Shown here: one piece after another, positions 55,401 to 63,012 of the stretch | Position numbering within the stretch: position 1 is the stretch's first letter | How the letters are laid out: each line of letters opens with the position of its first letter | DNA from: Gavia stellata | Taxonomy: Eukaryota > Chordata > Aves > Gaviiformes > Gaviidae | Reading direction: 5' to 3' | Assembly: GCF_030936135.1 (NCBI RefSeq) | Contig: NC_082594.1 | Coordinates: 130,548,668 to 130,612,667, forward strand | Length of the DNA stretch: 64,000 bases | The notes under the pieces: generated by a model | What the model saw: only the letters and a program-made list of their open reading frames with translations | Databases searched by the model: none | What the model was told of the DNA's origin: nothing | Made by a program: the position numbers and the translations under genes

Positions 55401-56686
55401 TTTGACAGCAAATTAACAACTAACCCAACATTACAAGTCCAGCGCAGTCAAGTGCAAGTGTTTGTTGCTAGGATGCTCAGGTATTTAGGGATAAACAGTT
55501 TGACCTTGTCAATTCTACACCAGAATTTATAGCCATGTCATGATGCTAAGTGACATCACCCCTACTGTCACAGCTTTATCACACATCTGCTGATACTGGA
55601 TGGTCATTCACCTCCAGCAGTCAGGTTATTCATAAAACTCTCAAACTTCTTTCACAAGTAACTTTTTCACCCGCAAAATTACAATGAACAGCTTAATAAT
55701 CTTGACCTGAGATACCCAAGAAGGCTAAAGAAGATTTACCAGCAAAGGTAAACTTGCTAAAAACAAATCCCATGGTTTGGGGCGCAGGTGCAGCCCAGTA
55801 ATCTTTGTTTAAATGCCCACAGAGTAGGAATAACGCTTTCCTCCTTGTTTTAATTACAGCAAGGGGCCCATCCCGTCCCTGGCGGTACAACCGCAGGCAC
55901 CTGCGGCCGACCGCAGAGCAAAGCGGAGCCGGGTGACTCAGAGCCGGCCCCGGCCCCCGCACACCGGCGGCGGGAGCGGAGCCCGGCCCGGCCGGCTCCC
56001 TGCCCTCGACAGGCCACGGCGCCAGCACAGCCCCGCGCCTCGCGAGTTAACGGCCGCGCCGCGGGCTCCAGGAAATCCTCCACCGTTCCTGTAAATCCAG
56101 CCGCCTTTTCACTGACTCAGGGATAAATCCCGGAAACGGCGCCGGCGAACCCAGCGCCCGGCGGTGGGTGGGGAGGGGGGGAGGGAGCACCGCCGGCCTC
56201 GCCTCGCCTCAGCGGCCCCGCAGCGCCGCTGCCCGGTTACACCGCAGGCGGCCAGGTGACTGCGGGCCAGGCGCGGGTCGGCTTCCCGACCGCCTGTCGC
56301 CGCTCCTGTGGGTCCGGCACCAGCCTTCCCCTCCACCACAACCGCCCGCCTCGCCCCTCCGCAGGCAAAAATGGCTTCCCGGGCCCCGGCACGGGGCTGC
56401 CGTGAGGGAAGCCAAAGCCCACGGAGAGCAGGAGCAGACCCGGGCGATGGAGAGCCCTGCGGCGGCGAGGAGGGGCGAAGGGAGCCCGCGGCGGGGGAGG
56501 ACGACGGGCACCGCGCTGCTGCAGCTCCGGGGGAAAGGTCCGCAAACCGCCCGCTGTGGCACCGGAGCCGCCGCCGGTCGAGGCGGTGCCCCCGCCGGGG
56601 CACGGTCCCGTCCCGTGGGGAGCGGCGAAACCCCCGCCGCGACTTACCGTCCCCAGCGAGCTGCAGGGCAGCGCCGGGCCGCGCAT
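40147..56686 (-). CDS. TNFRSF1A: TNFRSF1A, TNF receptor 1 (complete)
   Basis: Plasma-membrane death receptor for TNF; its death domain recruits TRADD, leading to NF-kB activation or cell death. Coding exons: 56648-56686, 46712-46913, 46273-46401, 45822-45965, 43067-43148, 42672-42739, 42336-42458, 41949-41986, 41017-41176, 40147-40448. They total 1287 nt, 428 residues (human 455), with ten exons as in mammals and all phases joining. Signal peptide 1 to about 24; REKR furin-like site at 54-57; cysteine-rich repeats about 61-215; transmembrane segment about 225-243 ([19 protein letters not shown]); short cytoplasmic linker; death domain about 329-420 containing [20 protein letters not shown]. 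That segment and the CGCRKNQY motif are TNFR1-specific. Confidence 0.96.
40449..41016 (-). other. TNFRSF1A intron 9
   Basis: Nothing recognised beyond splice signals. Confidence 0.75.
41017..41176 (-). CDS. TNFRSF1A: TNFRSF1A coding exon 9
   Basis: Residues 276-328: cytoplasmic linker [20 protein letters not shown] with a Pro-rich PPPAPLP segment. Little conserved in the family. Confidence 0.85.
41177..41948 (-). other. TNFRSF1A intron 8
   Basis: Nothing recognised. Confidence 0.75.
41949..41986 (-). CDS. TNFRSF1A: TNFRSF1A coding exon 8
   Basis: Residues 263-275: [14 protein letters not shown] 38-nt microexon-like cytoplasmic exon with polypyrimidine acceptor and GTGAGC donor; its phases (1 in, 0 out) fit both neighbours. 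Recognised by position and splice sites. Confidence 0.75.
41987..42335 (-). other. TNFRSF1A intron 7
   Basis: Short intron with an A/G-rich stretch on the plus strand that forms the acceptor polypyrimidine tract of exon 8. Confidence 0.75.
42336..42458 (-). CDS. TNFRSF1A: TNFRSF1A coding exon 7 (transmembrane)
   Basis: Residues 222-262: [20 protein letters not shown] then [13 protein letters not shown], one hydrophobic helix followed by a basic stop-transfer. Confidence 0.92.
42672..42739 (-). CDS. TNFRSF1A: TNFRSF1A coding exon 6
   Basis: Residues 199-221: [20 protein letters not shown] then SGL; the last cysteines and the Ser/Thr stalk before the membrane. Confidence 0.88.
42740..43066 (-). 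other. TNFRSF1A intron 5
   Basis: Nothing recognised. Confidence 0.75.
43067..43148 (-). CDS. TNFRSF1A: TNFRSF1A coding exon 5
   Basis: Residues 172-198: [20 protein letters not shown] then VCRPCN, spanning repeats 3 and 4. GT-AG borders in the expected phases (1 to 2). Confidence 0.92.
43149..45821 (-). other. TNFRSF1A intron 4
   Basis: Enlarged by the CR1 insertion at about 44079-45133. The flanking unique sequence on the left is purine-rich; its 121-codon open frame (43723-44088) has no recognisable protein character. Confidence 0.75.
44079..45133 (+). mobile_element. CR1 LINE, 5'-truncated, open RT end
   Basis: Plus-strand CR1, antisense to TNFRSF1A. An uninterrupted frame of 311 codons from 44121 to 45056 covers the C-terminal part of the ORF2 reverse transcriptase, with [20 protein letters not shown], the FADDTK active-site box and [14 protein letters not shown]. 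It ends at the natural stop, followed by the short 3' UTR and the terminal ATTCTGTG octamer. The N-terminal ORF2 (endonuclease and first RT motifs) and ORF1 are missing, so it cannot move by itself. The open frame argues for a fairly recent insertion. Confidence 0.96.
45822..45965 (-). CDS. TNFRSF1A: TNFRSF1A coding exon 4
   Basis: Residues 124-171: [40 protein letters not shown], then [17 protein letters not shown] is a TNFR1 hallmark. Confidence 0.96.
45966..46272 (-). other. TNFRSF1A intron 3
   Basis: Nothing recognised. Confidence 0.75.
46273..46401 (-). CDS. TNFRSF1A: TNFRSF1A coding exon 3
   Basis: Residues 81-123: [31 protein letters not shown] and FQCTHCRT, the end of repeat 1 and the start of repeat 2. 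Confidence 0.95.
46402..46711 (-). other. TNFRSF1A intron 2
   Basis: Nothing recognised. Confidence 0.75.
46712..46913 (-). CDS. TNFRSF1A: TNFRSF1A coding exon 2
   Basis: Residues 14-80: hydrophobic rest of the signal peptide, a linker with RREKR, then [20 protein letters not shown] (first cysteine-rich repeat). Confidence 0.93.
48041..48146. repeat. A-rich low-complexity region
   Basis: Mostly A with scattered G, T and C. No adjoining retrocopy was recognised, so it is treated as simple sequence rather than a poly(A) tail. Confidence 0.7.
49568..50602 (-). mobile_element. CR1 LINE, older, frame-broken
   Basis: Minus-strand CR1 3' part. Reverse-transcriptase pieces appear in different frames: [19 protein letters not shown] (50430-50618), [18 protein letters not shown] (50060-50377), then [20 protein letters not shown]-like sequence (49650-49898). 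The active-site region is altered and several frameshifts are present, so it is an inactive fossil. The 3' end lies near 49568. A 25-bp unit is exactly duplicated in tandem at 49844-49893. Confidence 0.93.
49844..49893. repeat. Exact 25-bp tandem duplication inside CR1
   Basis: Units 49844-49868 and 49869-49893 are identical. The related CR1 at 44.8 kb has a single copy, so the duplication postdates insertion or arose in a source copy. Confidence 0.9.
52965..53215. other. GC/CpG-rich patch in an AT-rich intron
   Basis: An abrupt CpG-containing block with open frames on both strands (87 codons plus, 104 codons minus), flanked by AT-rich DNA. I do not recognise the sequence. It may be part of an old retroelement, a gene fragment or a regulatory CpG island. 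Confidence 0.5.
53760..54410 (+). mobile_element. Ancient CR1 relic
   Basis: Degraded plus-strand sequence with recognisable CR1 phrases: the 'pattern of attribution to filtered notices' type is absent, but the segments around 53850-53960 (CTGGTCCCC, AAGGTAACAAGGACAATC) and the end around 54350-54400 (TTGGCCACTACTGGAAACAG, ATGGTAGGCCCAACAG) correspond to older amniote CR1 families. No open frame. Borders are approximate; the upstream part from about 53480 may also belong to it. Confidence 0.65.
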
Positions 56687-56900
56687 GGCTCCGCGGCCCG
56701 CTACGTCCCCATGGCAGGGTCCCCCGCGTCCAGAGGAAGCCGCCCCAGCCCTGCCCAGCCCCGGCCGGAGCAGCGCGGAGCGAAACTACCCGGGCTCCAA
56801 CTTCCTGGCGGCGGCGGCGGCAGGAAAGAGGGCGGCGAGCGAGAGGCGGCCCGGCGCCGCGCCCCGCCCGCCCTCCGCACCCGCCGGCGCAAACCCACGG
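55860..56900. promoter_or_regulatory. CpG-rich promoter block of TNFRSF1A
   Basis: About 1 kb of CpG-dense sequence around the proposed exon 1. TGACTCA (AP-1) occurs at 55934-55940 and 56113-56119, both inside intron 1. GC-boxes are frequent. Long open frames on both strands (up to 291 codons) reflect base composition. Confidence 0.75.
56648..56686 (-). CDS. TNFRSF1A: TNFRSF1A coding exon 1
   Basis: Thirteen codons, [13 protein letters not shown], then donor GTAAGT in phase 0. It joins exon 2 to form a signal peptide continuing [10 protein letters not shown]. The human gene also has a 13-codon phase-0 first coding exon. It lies in the CpG island 9.7 kb upstream of exon 2, with a G at -3 of the ATG. 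Assignment is inferred from these agreements, not from direct protein similarity. Confidence 0.75.
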
Positions 56901-58862
56901 CAGTTTTCCTTCAAAATCTGAGCTGGACAAGCTGAAGAAGAACAACCGGTGGTGCACCGCGTGGCTAAAACTGCTAGAAAACACACGGAGAAGGAGTCAA
57001 AGGAGATTCACTGTAATCTTAACATTCCCGGACGTTTGTTTCACCTGTCAGCCCTACTTAACGTCAAGTTCATGTGAAACTTAACCATGTAGTTGCAAGG
57101 AAATAGCATCTTAACTGCCTTGTCAGCACCTAAATAATTTCAAAGAAAGGTATTTATCAGCCAAAACTAGTATATTTAGAGTATATATGCCCATCCTGTA
57201 CTTTTTCATTTAAAACACTCATTCTCTTGTACGCTCCAACGAACCAGCTGCATTGACAGTGCAAATACAATAGCAAAGGGTATGCAACATTCTGCATGAG
57301 CTCTGCTTCACTTCATCTGTGCTCTTAACGATAGTTTAAAAATATATATATACGGTAAGGAGTAAGTGGGTAAATAATAAAGAAGTCCCCTTACTTGTTG
57401 CCGGTTAAGACCTCGCCCTCATGCTGTTTCAGAACTATTTCCACTCCGGAGATAACGAGCTGCTGCGGGTGTTAATTACCTGGTCTTGTCTCCTTGCCTG
57501 CTAGGGGAGATAGGAATTGGCTGTTTGGTACTGCAAGAGACAGGTATCGTGGGCAGGAGGGACTGTGAATGGAAACAAGCTGCAGCACCTACCTTCCAGC
57601 TATCAGTTTGTGACAGCGAACCCTCGCTCCGTTTTCTGCAATTATCTCCATACTCGTCAAAGGCATTGCATTGAGCTACTAAGCATTGTTTTGGAAGAAC
57701 ATGCCCACTTCATGCATGCAAGCCCAGAACACGTGTACAATTCACTCTACGCACTGCCTGAATTGCTGCAGACAAAGCCAAACACCTCCTCGGACTGTGT
57801 CTACTCTGGAGTTGCTTATCTGCTGTGTGGAAGCCAGCAATGGCACGTGCACAGGACAAAACAACGAGGACCACACAGTTACATAGCTCTCTTCCGCACT
57901 TCAGGCTTGGAAAGGCTCTGACTTTCCAGCAGGGAAGGAAACAGCAGAATCACCTGTTATGAGGCTGCAGCCATCTCCAGGGATAGAGATGGAAAAGATT
58001 TACCAAGTTTTGTCTAGTTCATTTCCATGCCTTGAACAAGGACAATACAAAATTAGCCCCTAAAGGAAAAATTCTCACGGACCGGTGAGTACATTCTCTG
58101 GAGAAAATCACAGTTTTAATGGATTGTTTCAGATTTATCACATATTGTCACATGAGTGGATGAGGCACATCCTTCAATATTCATGGATCTTCAGCCTTCC
58201 AAGAAAAGAAAAAGCATTTCTCTAGAACCGCACGAGTGCCAGAGAAATCCCCACAAACCTTTGTGTTTGACTCTTCCCATAGCTCGGGTAGGGGAGAGCA
58301 ATCTCACAGCCCGTTTGCCATTTACATTAACGTCAAGCTCATCAGTGCACATCCACTTCCCAGCTTTCACCGGAACCGGCAGGCCCCTGCCACCCTCCCC
58401 GCTGTCTCCCTGTGGCCTGCCAGGCCTTCGGTCTTTCCCGAGGCTCCGTGGCAATGTGCCACCAAGGGGACCGAGCCCAGCTCGCCATCCTCCCCTCACA
58501 GCCGCTGGATTTCAGCTTGTCTGTCAGCGCAGCCGCTTGACTCCCGGCCTGCGGAGCCCTCCCGGCTTCCCGTTTCTCGCCAGCCCTCTGCGTGAGGGAC
58601 AGCCCCGGTGAGTGAAACGGCTCTCACCGCCGTTGTGACCCTTTTTACCTCAGGGGTGGCTGCACTTCCCCCGCCAGCCCGCCCCTGCAGCGCCCCGGGG
58701 CCGAGGGGCTGCGACCGCCCCCGCGCACCGCCCGCTGCCCGGTGGAGGCGGGAAGCGCCGAGCGGGGGCGGCGATTGGCCGGAGGGGAGGGAGGGGGCGG
58801 AGACCGGCGGCCTCGCGGCTCGGCGGCGCTCCCGGCGGGCCCTGCGCGTTTCCCGCCGCCGC

Positions 58863-58876
58863 GTCACCATGGCAAC
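58863..58876 (+). promoter_or_regulatory. RFX X-box motif
   Basis: GTCACCATGGCAAC fits the X-box consensus GTNRCC-N(0-3)-RGYAAC exactly, with a 2-nt spacer, 34 bp before the CTC1 ATG. Binding is not shown by sequence alone. Confidence 0.6.
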
Positions 58877-58883
58877 GCCGTGA
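58869..58883 (+). CDS. Four-codon upstream ORF in the CTC1 leader
   Basis: CACCATGG gives a near-ideal Kozak context. The frame reads M-A-T-P-stop and ends 26 nt before the CTC1 start codon. If transcription starts upstream, this uORF should reduce CTC1 translation or force reinitiation; if it starts inside or after the X-box, it is absent from the mRNA. Confidence 0.45.
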   Translation: MATP

Positions 58884-58909
58884 GCCGCGCGGCCCGGCCT
58901 GGCGCCGTC

Positions 58910-58930
58910 ATGGCGGAGCCCAGCGCGGCG
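58910..58930 (+). CDS. CTC1: CTC1 coding exon 1
   Basis: Seven codons, MAEPSAA, then donor GTGAGT. Phase 0 into exon 2 (EQRWLQAARDF). The ATG has a G at -3 and +4. Confidence 0.85.
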
Positions 58931-61900
58931 GTGAGTGACCCGGAGGGGCTCCGGGCCCTCCGCGCCGCACAGCGCTGAAGGCCCGTTTCTCTGCTTCTCC
59001 CTAGGAGCAGCGCTGGCTGCAAGCGGCTCGGGACTTCGCCCGCCGAGCGCTCCCGGCCCGGGAGGGGCCTGGCGGGCCGGAGCCGCCGCCGCTGGACGCG
59101 GTGCTGCGGTGCCTGCGGAGCGCTGCTGGCGGGGACCTGCTGCTCGGCTACAGGTGACCGCGGGGCAGAGAGGGGAGACGGGAAGGGGGCTGAGGGGAAA
59201 GCGGGGGGGTCCCTTTGGGCCCGGTGCCCGCGCTCCTCCCTCACGCGTACGCGGCCCGTGCCGGTGGGGAAGGCCTCCCGCCCTCCACCGTGCAGGGCCC
59301 TGCCGCAGCCACGGGCCGGTGGAGCAGAGCTGGCAGGGTCCTCCCGGGAGCTCAGCACGGCGGCTGTAGCAGCAGCAGCCACCGCCGCCGCCAAGTGAGT
59401 GCCACTCGTTCATGTGCGATGCCTGCCCCGGATGCTGGGTGTGGGAGGGATGTTGTCGAAGCCGGCTAACCGCATGCGTTTTCTTGGCTTCGATGCGCCC
59501 CCGATCGTTCTTGCGGTATGATTAAGCACCGTATCCGCTAGTCTGCGGTAGGTAAGAGCGTGTAACCAAAGTAGGGCATCTCACCAAGAGCAAGCTGCTG
59601 TACTGCACGGCGATAGCACACCGGCTTCCCGGCTGGATCCTGCTAGTCTGCTCAGGAGGCCGTTCCTGGGCATGGTCTCCGAGGCTGTAGGCTAGCTGAG
59701 GTCTGCCTTCGAGTGTTCGCTCTCACAGAGGAGGAATCTAGGATGGTGTGGTTCGTATTTTAGTTGGTAAAAGGCTTTAGGTGCTTACCATCTTGAAAAA
59801 CACACAACTTTCTGAGAGAGATCCAGGTTGGAAGGTTTGACTCATCTGGATGTATTTCTCTCTTGATCCAACTGCTGGTGGGAGAATGTCTATTAAAACT
59901 CCTGGTACAGCTGGTTTTGGGACAGACGTCAAATGGAATTGATTAGGGATTTGTAGCCTTTAACTTTATACTAATATTTTATAAATGTAGATGGTAGGTC
60001 TTTCACACCAGCTAAACAGGTCTCATCTAAGCCGTATTTTTTCTATAGACTATGTTTTACAATGTTTAAAGCAGGGTTTGGTTTATATTCAGGGGAATTC
60101 ATAAACAAGAGTTGAAGGTAGTTGGTATTTGTCTTGTATGAGGCTAGTGGTCTGTTTGTGAGCAGCATACTACATCCGCAGCTAACCACCTAGCTCTGGA
60201 GCACCAGAAGAGGGTCCAGTTAGTTCTTTGTATGTGATAACCAGGATCCAGCGTACTGCTGTAGTTTCGGTTTCTCCCAAAAAGAAGTGAGCACATGTGA
60301 TGAAAACATGAGCAGCACTGTGTTCTCCTTGTAGATCATAGATATGAGTATTATTCCTGGTGCTGCTCTGTCTCTGAGGATAGAGCAGTTTCCTTATGTC
60401 CTTTTCAGCTAATCTTTCTCCTGTTCGGATTCCTGCCAAATACACAACATAAGTACCTGCATAAGTTTATCTCTTCTGATTAATTTTTCATATAAATACT
60501 ATTTATAGCTGATTCAGACCCATCACTTGTCTAGACTGGCTTTGAACCTGTGATATCTGACTAATCAAGTGAAACTCTTCAAATTCATACTCTCTGAATT
60601 TGATTATGTCCTGCTACTGAGCAAGTGGGTGTTGTGAATAGAGCTCCAATTTCACAACCTAAAATTGTCAGCTAACCTCACTGAAAACAAGTACCAAAAT
60701 GACTAGCTGGAGACCAGTTTGTATTCGCTCTTTCAGTGTTGATATTAGCATGGACAGAGGACTTTCGTTAATTCTTCAGCGTAGAGAGCCAGGATGTAAA
60801 CAACGATAATGAATGCTGCCATTATCATATAAACACCGAAAAGGCTTAGAATCTTGTGAGGACGCTGCCTTGTTCTCCCATATTCAGTACCGTGGTCAGT
60901 CTAAGCATGATAGATGCTAAACTGCAGGTGGTTTCACATGTGGTAGATTTGATGTTACATCACCTTCTCCCCCTCTCCCCAAAGCCAGGAGGGGAGGTGG
61001 AAAGATTCAGGGCTAGCTTGGCTATGTTCTTGTAAGTAAAGGCCCAGTCTAAGATTACTGGCTTGCTGTCTCTCAGCTTTGTATTGCATAAGCTATCCAC
61101 AGGAGATAATTTGTTCCAAAACTGTCACAATCTTCATCTGGAAGTTATTCAGCCTTGCTTTTGCTACAGTTCAGCACTTTTTTGCACTGGATGATGGAAT
61201 TAGTCTGTATTTACCTGTGTTCGTTACAGATACATAAACTGTGTTGAGCAGTTCTTGGGAGTCTCCCATTCAAGCTAAAAATGTCTGAATTAATAACTGT
61301 TCTCCCTCTCACCTCCCCCCACATCATGTACTTGAGAACATGTTCCATTTTATTAACTCTCAATTATTTTTTTTTCCCAAGTCTTCCGCATGCCTGCTTA
61401 GGTGACCATAGTAGCAAAGGGTGTCTGTTTTCAGAGAGGATGCTCAAGCAGAACATGTTGACTGAGCTGAGAGATCCTTGACAAATGCCAGTGAATGGGT
61501 TGATTCTTGCCATGTGGTATCATCAGACCATGCCAATAGCTAAGGCTCTTCTGACTTAGCCAAGCTTTGTCCACTGCAGTGATCACTGTCATTCCCAAAC
61601 TTTGCAGACTGAGTTTTTTCCATAGTCTCACTTTTCTTTTCTTTCCAGTTTCATCTCCATCTCTGACCTACAGCATCAGCAGCGCGTGCCATGCTGCAGC
61701 CACCTGACCTGGAGCACTAATGAATTTAAAGAATGGGCTCGTCAAGGACAAGGCGCTTTACCTACGCAGAGCGCTTTGCCAAGGACTTACCTGATCTTGG
61801 TTGGCTATTTAACAGATGGAAGGCAAGAGGACAATGAGAAGTTGGTAGATGGTTGCCTGTACTTGAAAGACAATACTGGAATAATTCCTTGTGAGGTATG

Positions 61901-63012
61901 TCCTCAGTCTGAGGGATTCTGTGTTTATTCCCACTTCTGGGGCAGTGTCGTAGACCACCAGGGGCTTCAGATGGTCTGCCAAAGTCTGTAGTGAGGGAAA
62001 TAACACATCTATGTAACAGGCAGGAAAACAGCAAGCTCAGATCCTGGGGAGAGGATAGAACATGTTAAATTTGTCATTGCTAGGAGAAAAAATATTGAAT
62101 GTGCTGACCTGGAGAAAAGAGACAGCCTAATGTACAGTTCTGTTAAATTCTCAACAGTACGAGGTGGCCTGGGAGATCTGGAGATGATAGCACTGCCCTC
62201 TATTTGTTGAATTCCAACTAGTGGAGCAGAAATAACTTTCTGGAGGGTTGTACTGGGTGTTCAATGATGCATTGATGACACACTTTCAGGAAATAATAGC
62301 TTGCATGACAATGGTATTGAATTAAAAGCCTTCTGGAGGTCATAGCAAAGGGAGTCTAGATAAGAGGTAACCCCTGGAGTGGTGATGAAAGAGCACTGAG
62401 GTTGTGCTTTCCAAGGAGGTGAAGACTAGGAAAAAGTTACATTGGTATGAACTTCTAACTGAAAACACAGGGGAAAAGAAAGCAGGTGAGAATTTTAGAA
62501 AAATAGTCTGAAAATAACTAAGCCTTGTAGTGAATTATCACCTTGCTGGGAGGGTGTGACTATAACCCAGGAAAACGCTGGCTGTAGAGCTCAGCAAATC
62601 TGTTCCAGACTCACATCTGGAAGGACAGAAGTTCTGCATGCAAGATAGGAGAGTGGGCAGAAAACGCTGCTCTCATTCAGTAACGAAGCCCAGCAGTAGA
62701 AAAAGAGTTTGTGATGTGCATGCAAGGGCAAATTAGTTAACGAACGTTGTAAGTAATCCTGAGAAAACATGCTGTAACTCATCTCAAGCTTTTATCTCTT
62801 TATCTTTGGTCTTAGCTCCTGCATTTTGAACTTGAGTGGCTGGAGTCACTGTTCCTCTTCCCAAGCTGGTCATATATACCACAGACAAACCGGAGTGCAG
62901 CAGGGTACTTGGAAATCCTGGGGGATCCAGTGCCGGTAAATCTCCGAAAGGAAGTACCTGACAGCATTCCAGTCATCTGTCCAGCATCAGCTGAGCCACT
63001 GCTTACCTCCAG
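58910..63012 (+). CDS. CTC1: CTC1, CST telomere maintenance complex subunit 1, 5' part
   Basis: CTC1 is the large OB-fold subunit of the CTC1-STN1-TEN1 complex, which binds telomeric single-stranded DNA and stimulates polymerase alpha fill-in. Exons found: 58910-58930, 59005-59153, 61649-61895, 62816-63012; all phases join, giving about 204 residues of a protein usually near 1200. Diagnostic stretches: FISISDLQHQQRVPCCSHLT (from about 58), DGCLYLKDNTGIIPCE (to 139) and WLESLFLFPSWSYIPQTNRS in exon 4, all aligned in order with the mammalian N-terminus. The start ATG lies in the CpG island. Later exons are beyond the right edge or not recognised in 63013-64000. Confidence 0.95.
59005..59153 (+). 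CDS. CTC1: CTC1 coding exon 2
   Basis: Residues 8-56: EQRWLQAARDFARRALPARE, then LDAVLRCLRSAAGG and LLLGY. Weakly conserved in sequence, but the phase-2 end joins exon 3 correctly and the layout matches the family. Confidence 0.88.
59154..61648 (+). other. CTC1 intron 2
   Basis: Begins in the CpG island and then becomes AT-rich. No exon or transposon recognised. Confidence 0.7.
61649..61895 (+). CDS. CTC1: CTC1 coding exon 3
   Basis: Residues 57-139: SFISISDLQHQQRVPCCSHL, YLILVGYLTDGRQEDNEKL and CLYLKDNTGIIPCE. Donor GTATGT. Confidence 0.96.
61896..62815 (+). other. CTC1 intron 3
   Basis: Nothing recognised. Confidence 0.7.
62816..63012 (+). CDS. CTC1: CTC1 coding exon 4
   Basis: Residues 140-204: LLHFELEWLESLFLFPSWSY, AAGYLEILGDPVPVNL, then PVICPASAEPLLTS. 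Donor GTAAAC after the second base of a codon. Confidence 0.94.

Larger units (their letters stand above)
46914..56647 (-). other. TNFRSF1A intron 1 (9.7 kb)
   Basis: Contains an A-rich simple region (48041-48146), a degraded CR1 (49568-50602), a GC-rich patch (about 52965-53215), an old CR1 relic (about 53760-54410), and the downstream half of the CpG island (from about 55860) with two AP-1-type TGACTCA sites. Other stretches have no recognised content. Its extent depends on the exon 1 assignment. Confidence 0.65.
56687..58909. other. Divergent intergenic region TNFRSF1A-CTC1
   Basis: Between two divergent CpG-island starts. The central, less GC-rich portion holds a 134-codon plus-strand open frame (57517-57921) without recognised similarity. 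The right end is the CTC1 promoter. Confidence 0.65.
58500..59400. promoter_or_regulatory. CpG-rich promoter block of CTC1
   Basis: CpG-dense block covering CTC1 exons 1 and 2. It contains GGCGGGAA (58747-58754) and TTTCCCGCC (58849-58857), both E2F-type, an inverted CCAAT (ATTGG, 58774-58778), and an RFX X-box (58863-58876). Confidence 0.8.

Noticed and set aside
56109-57084. Long open frames on both strands in the TNFRSF1A CpG island (up to 291 codons)
   Set aside because: Arg/Pro/Gly-rich composition in all frames at once is typical of GC-rich DNA. Only the 13-codon spliced exon is supported.
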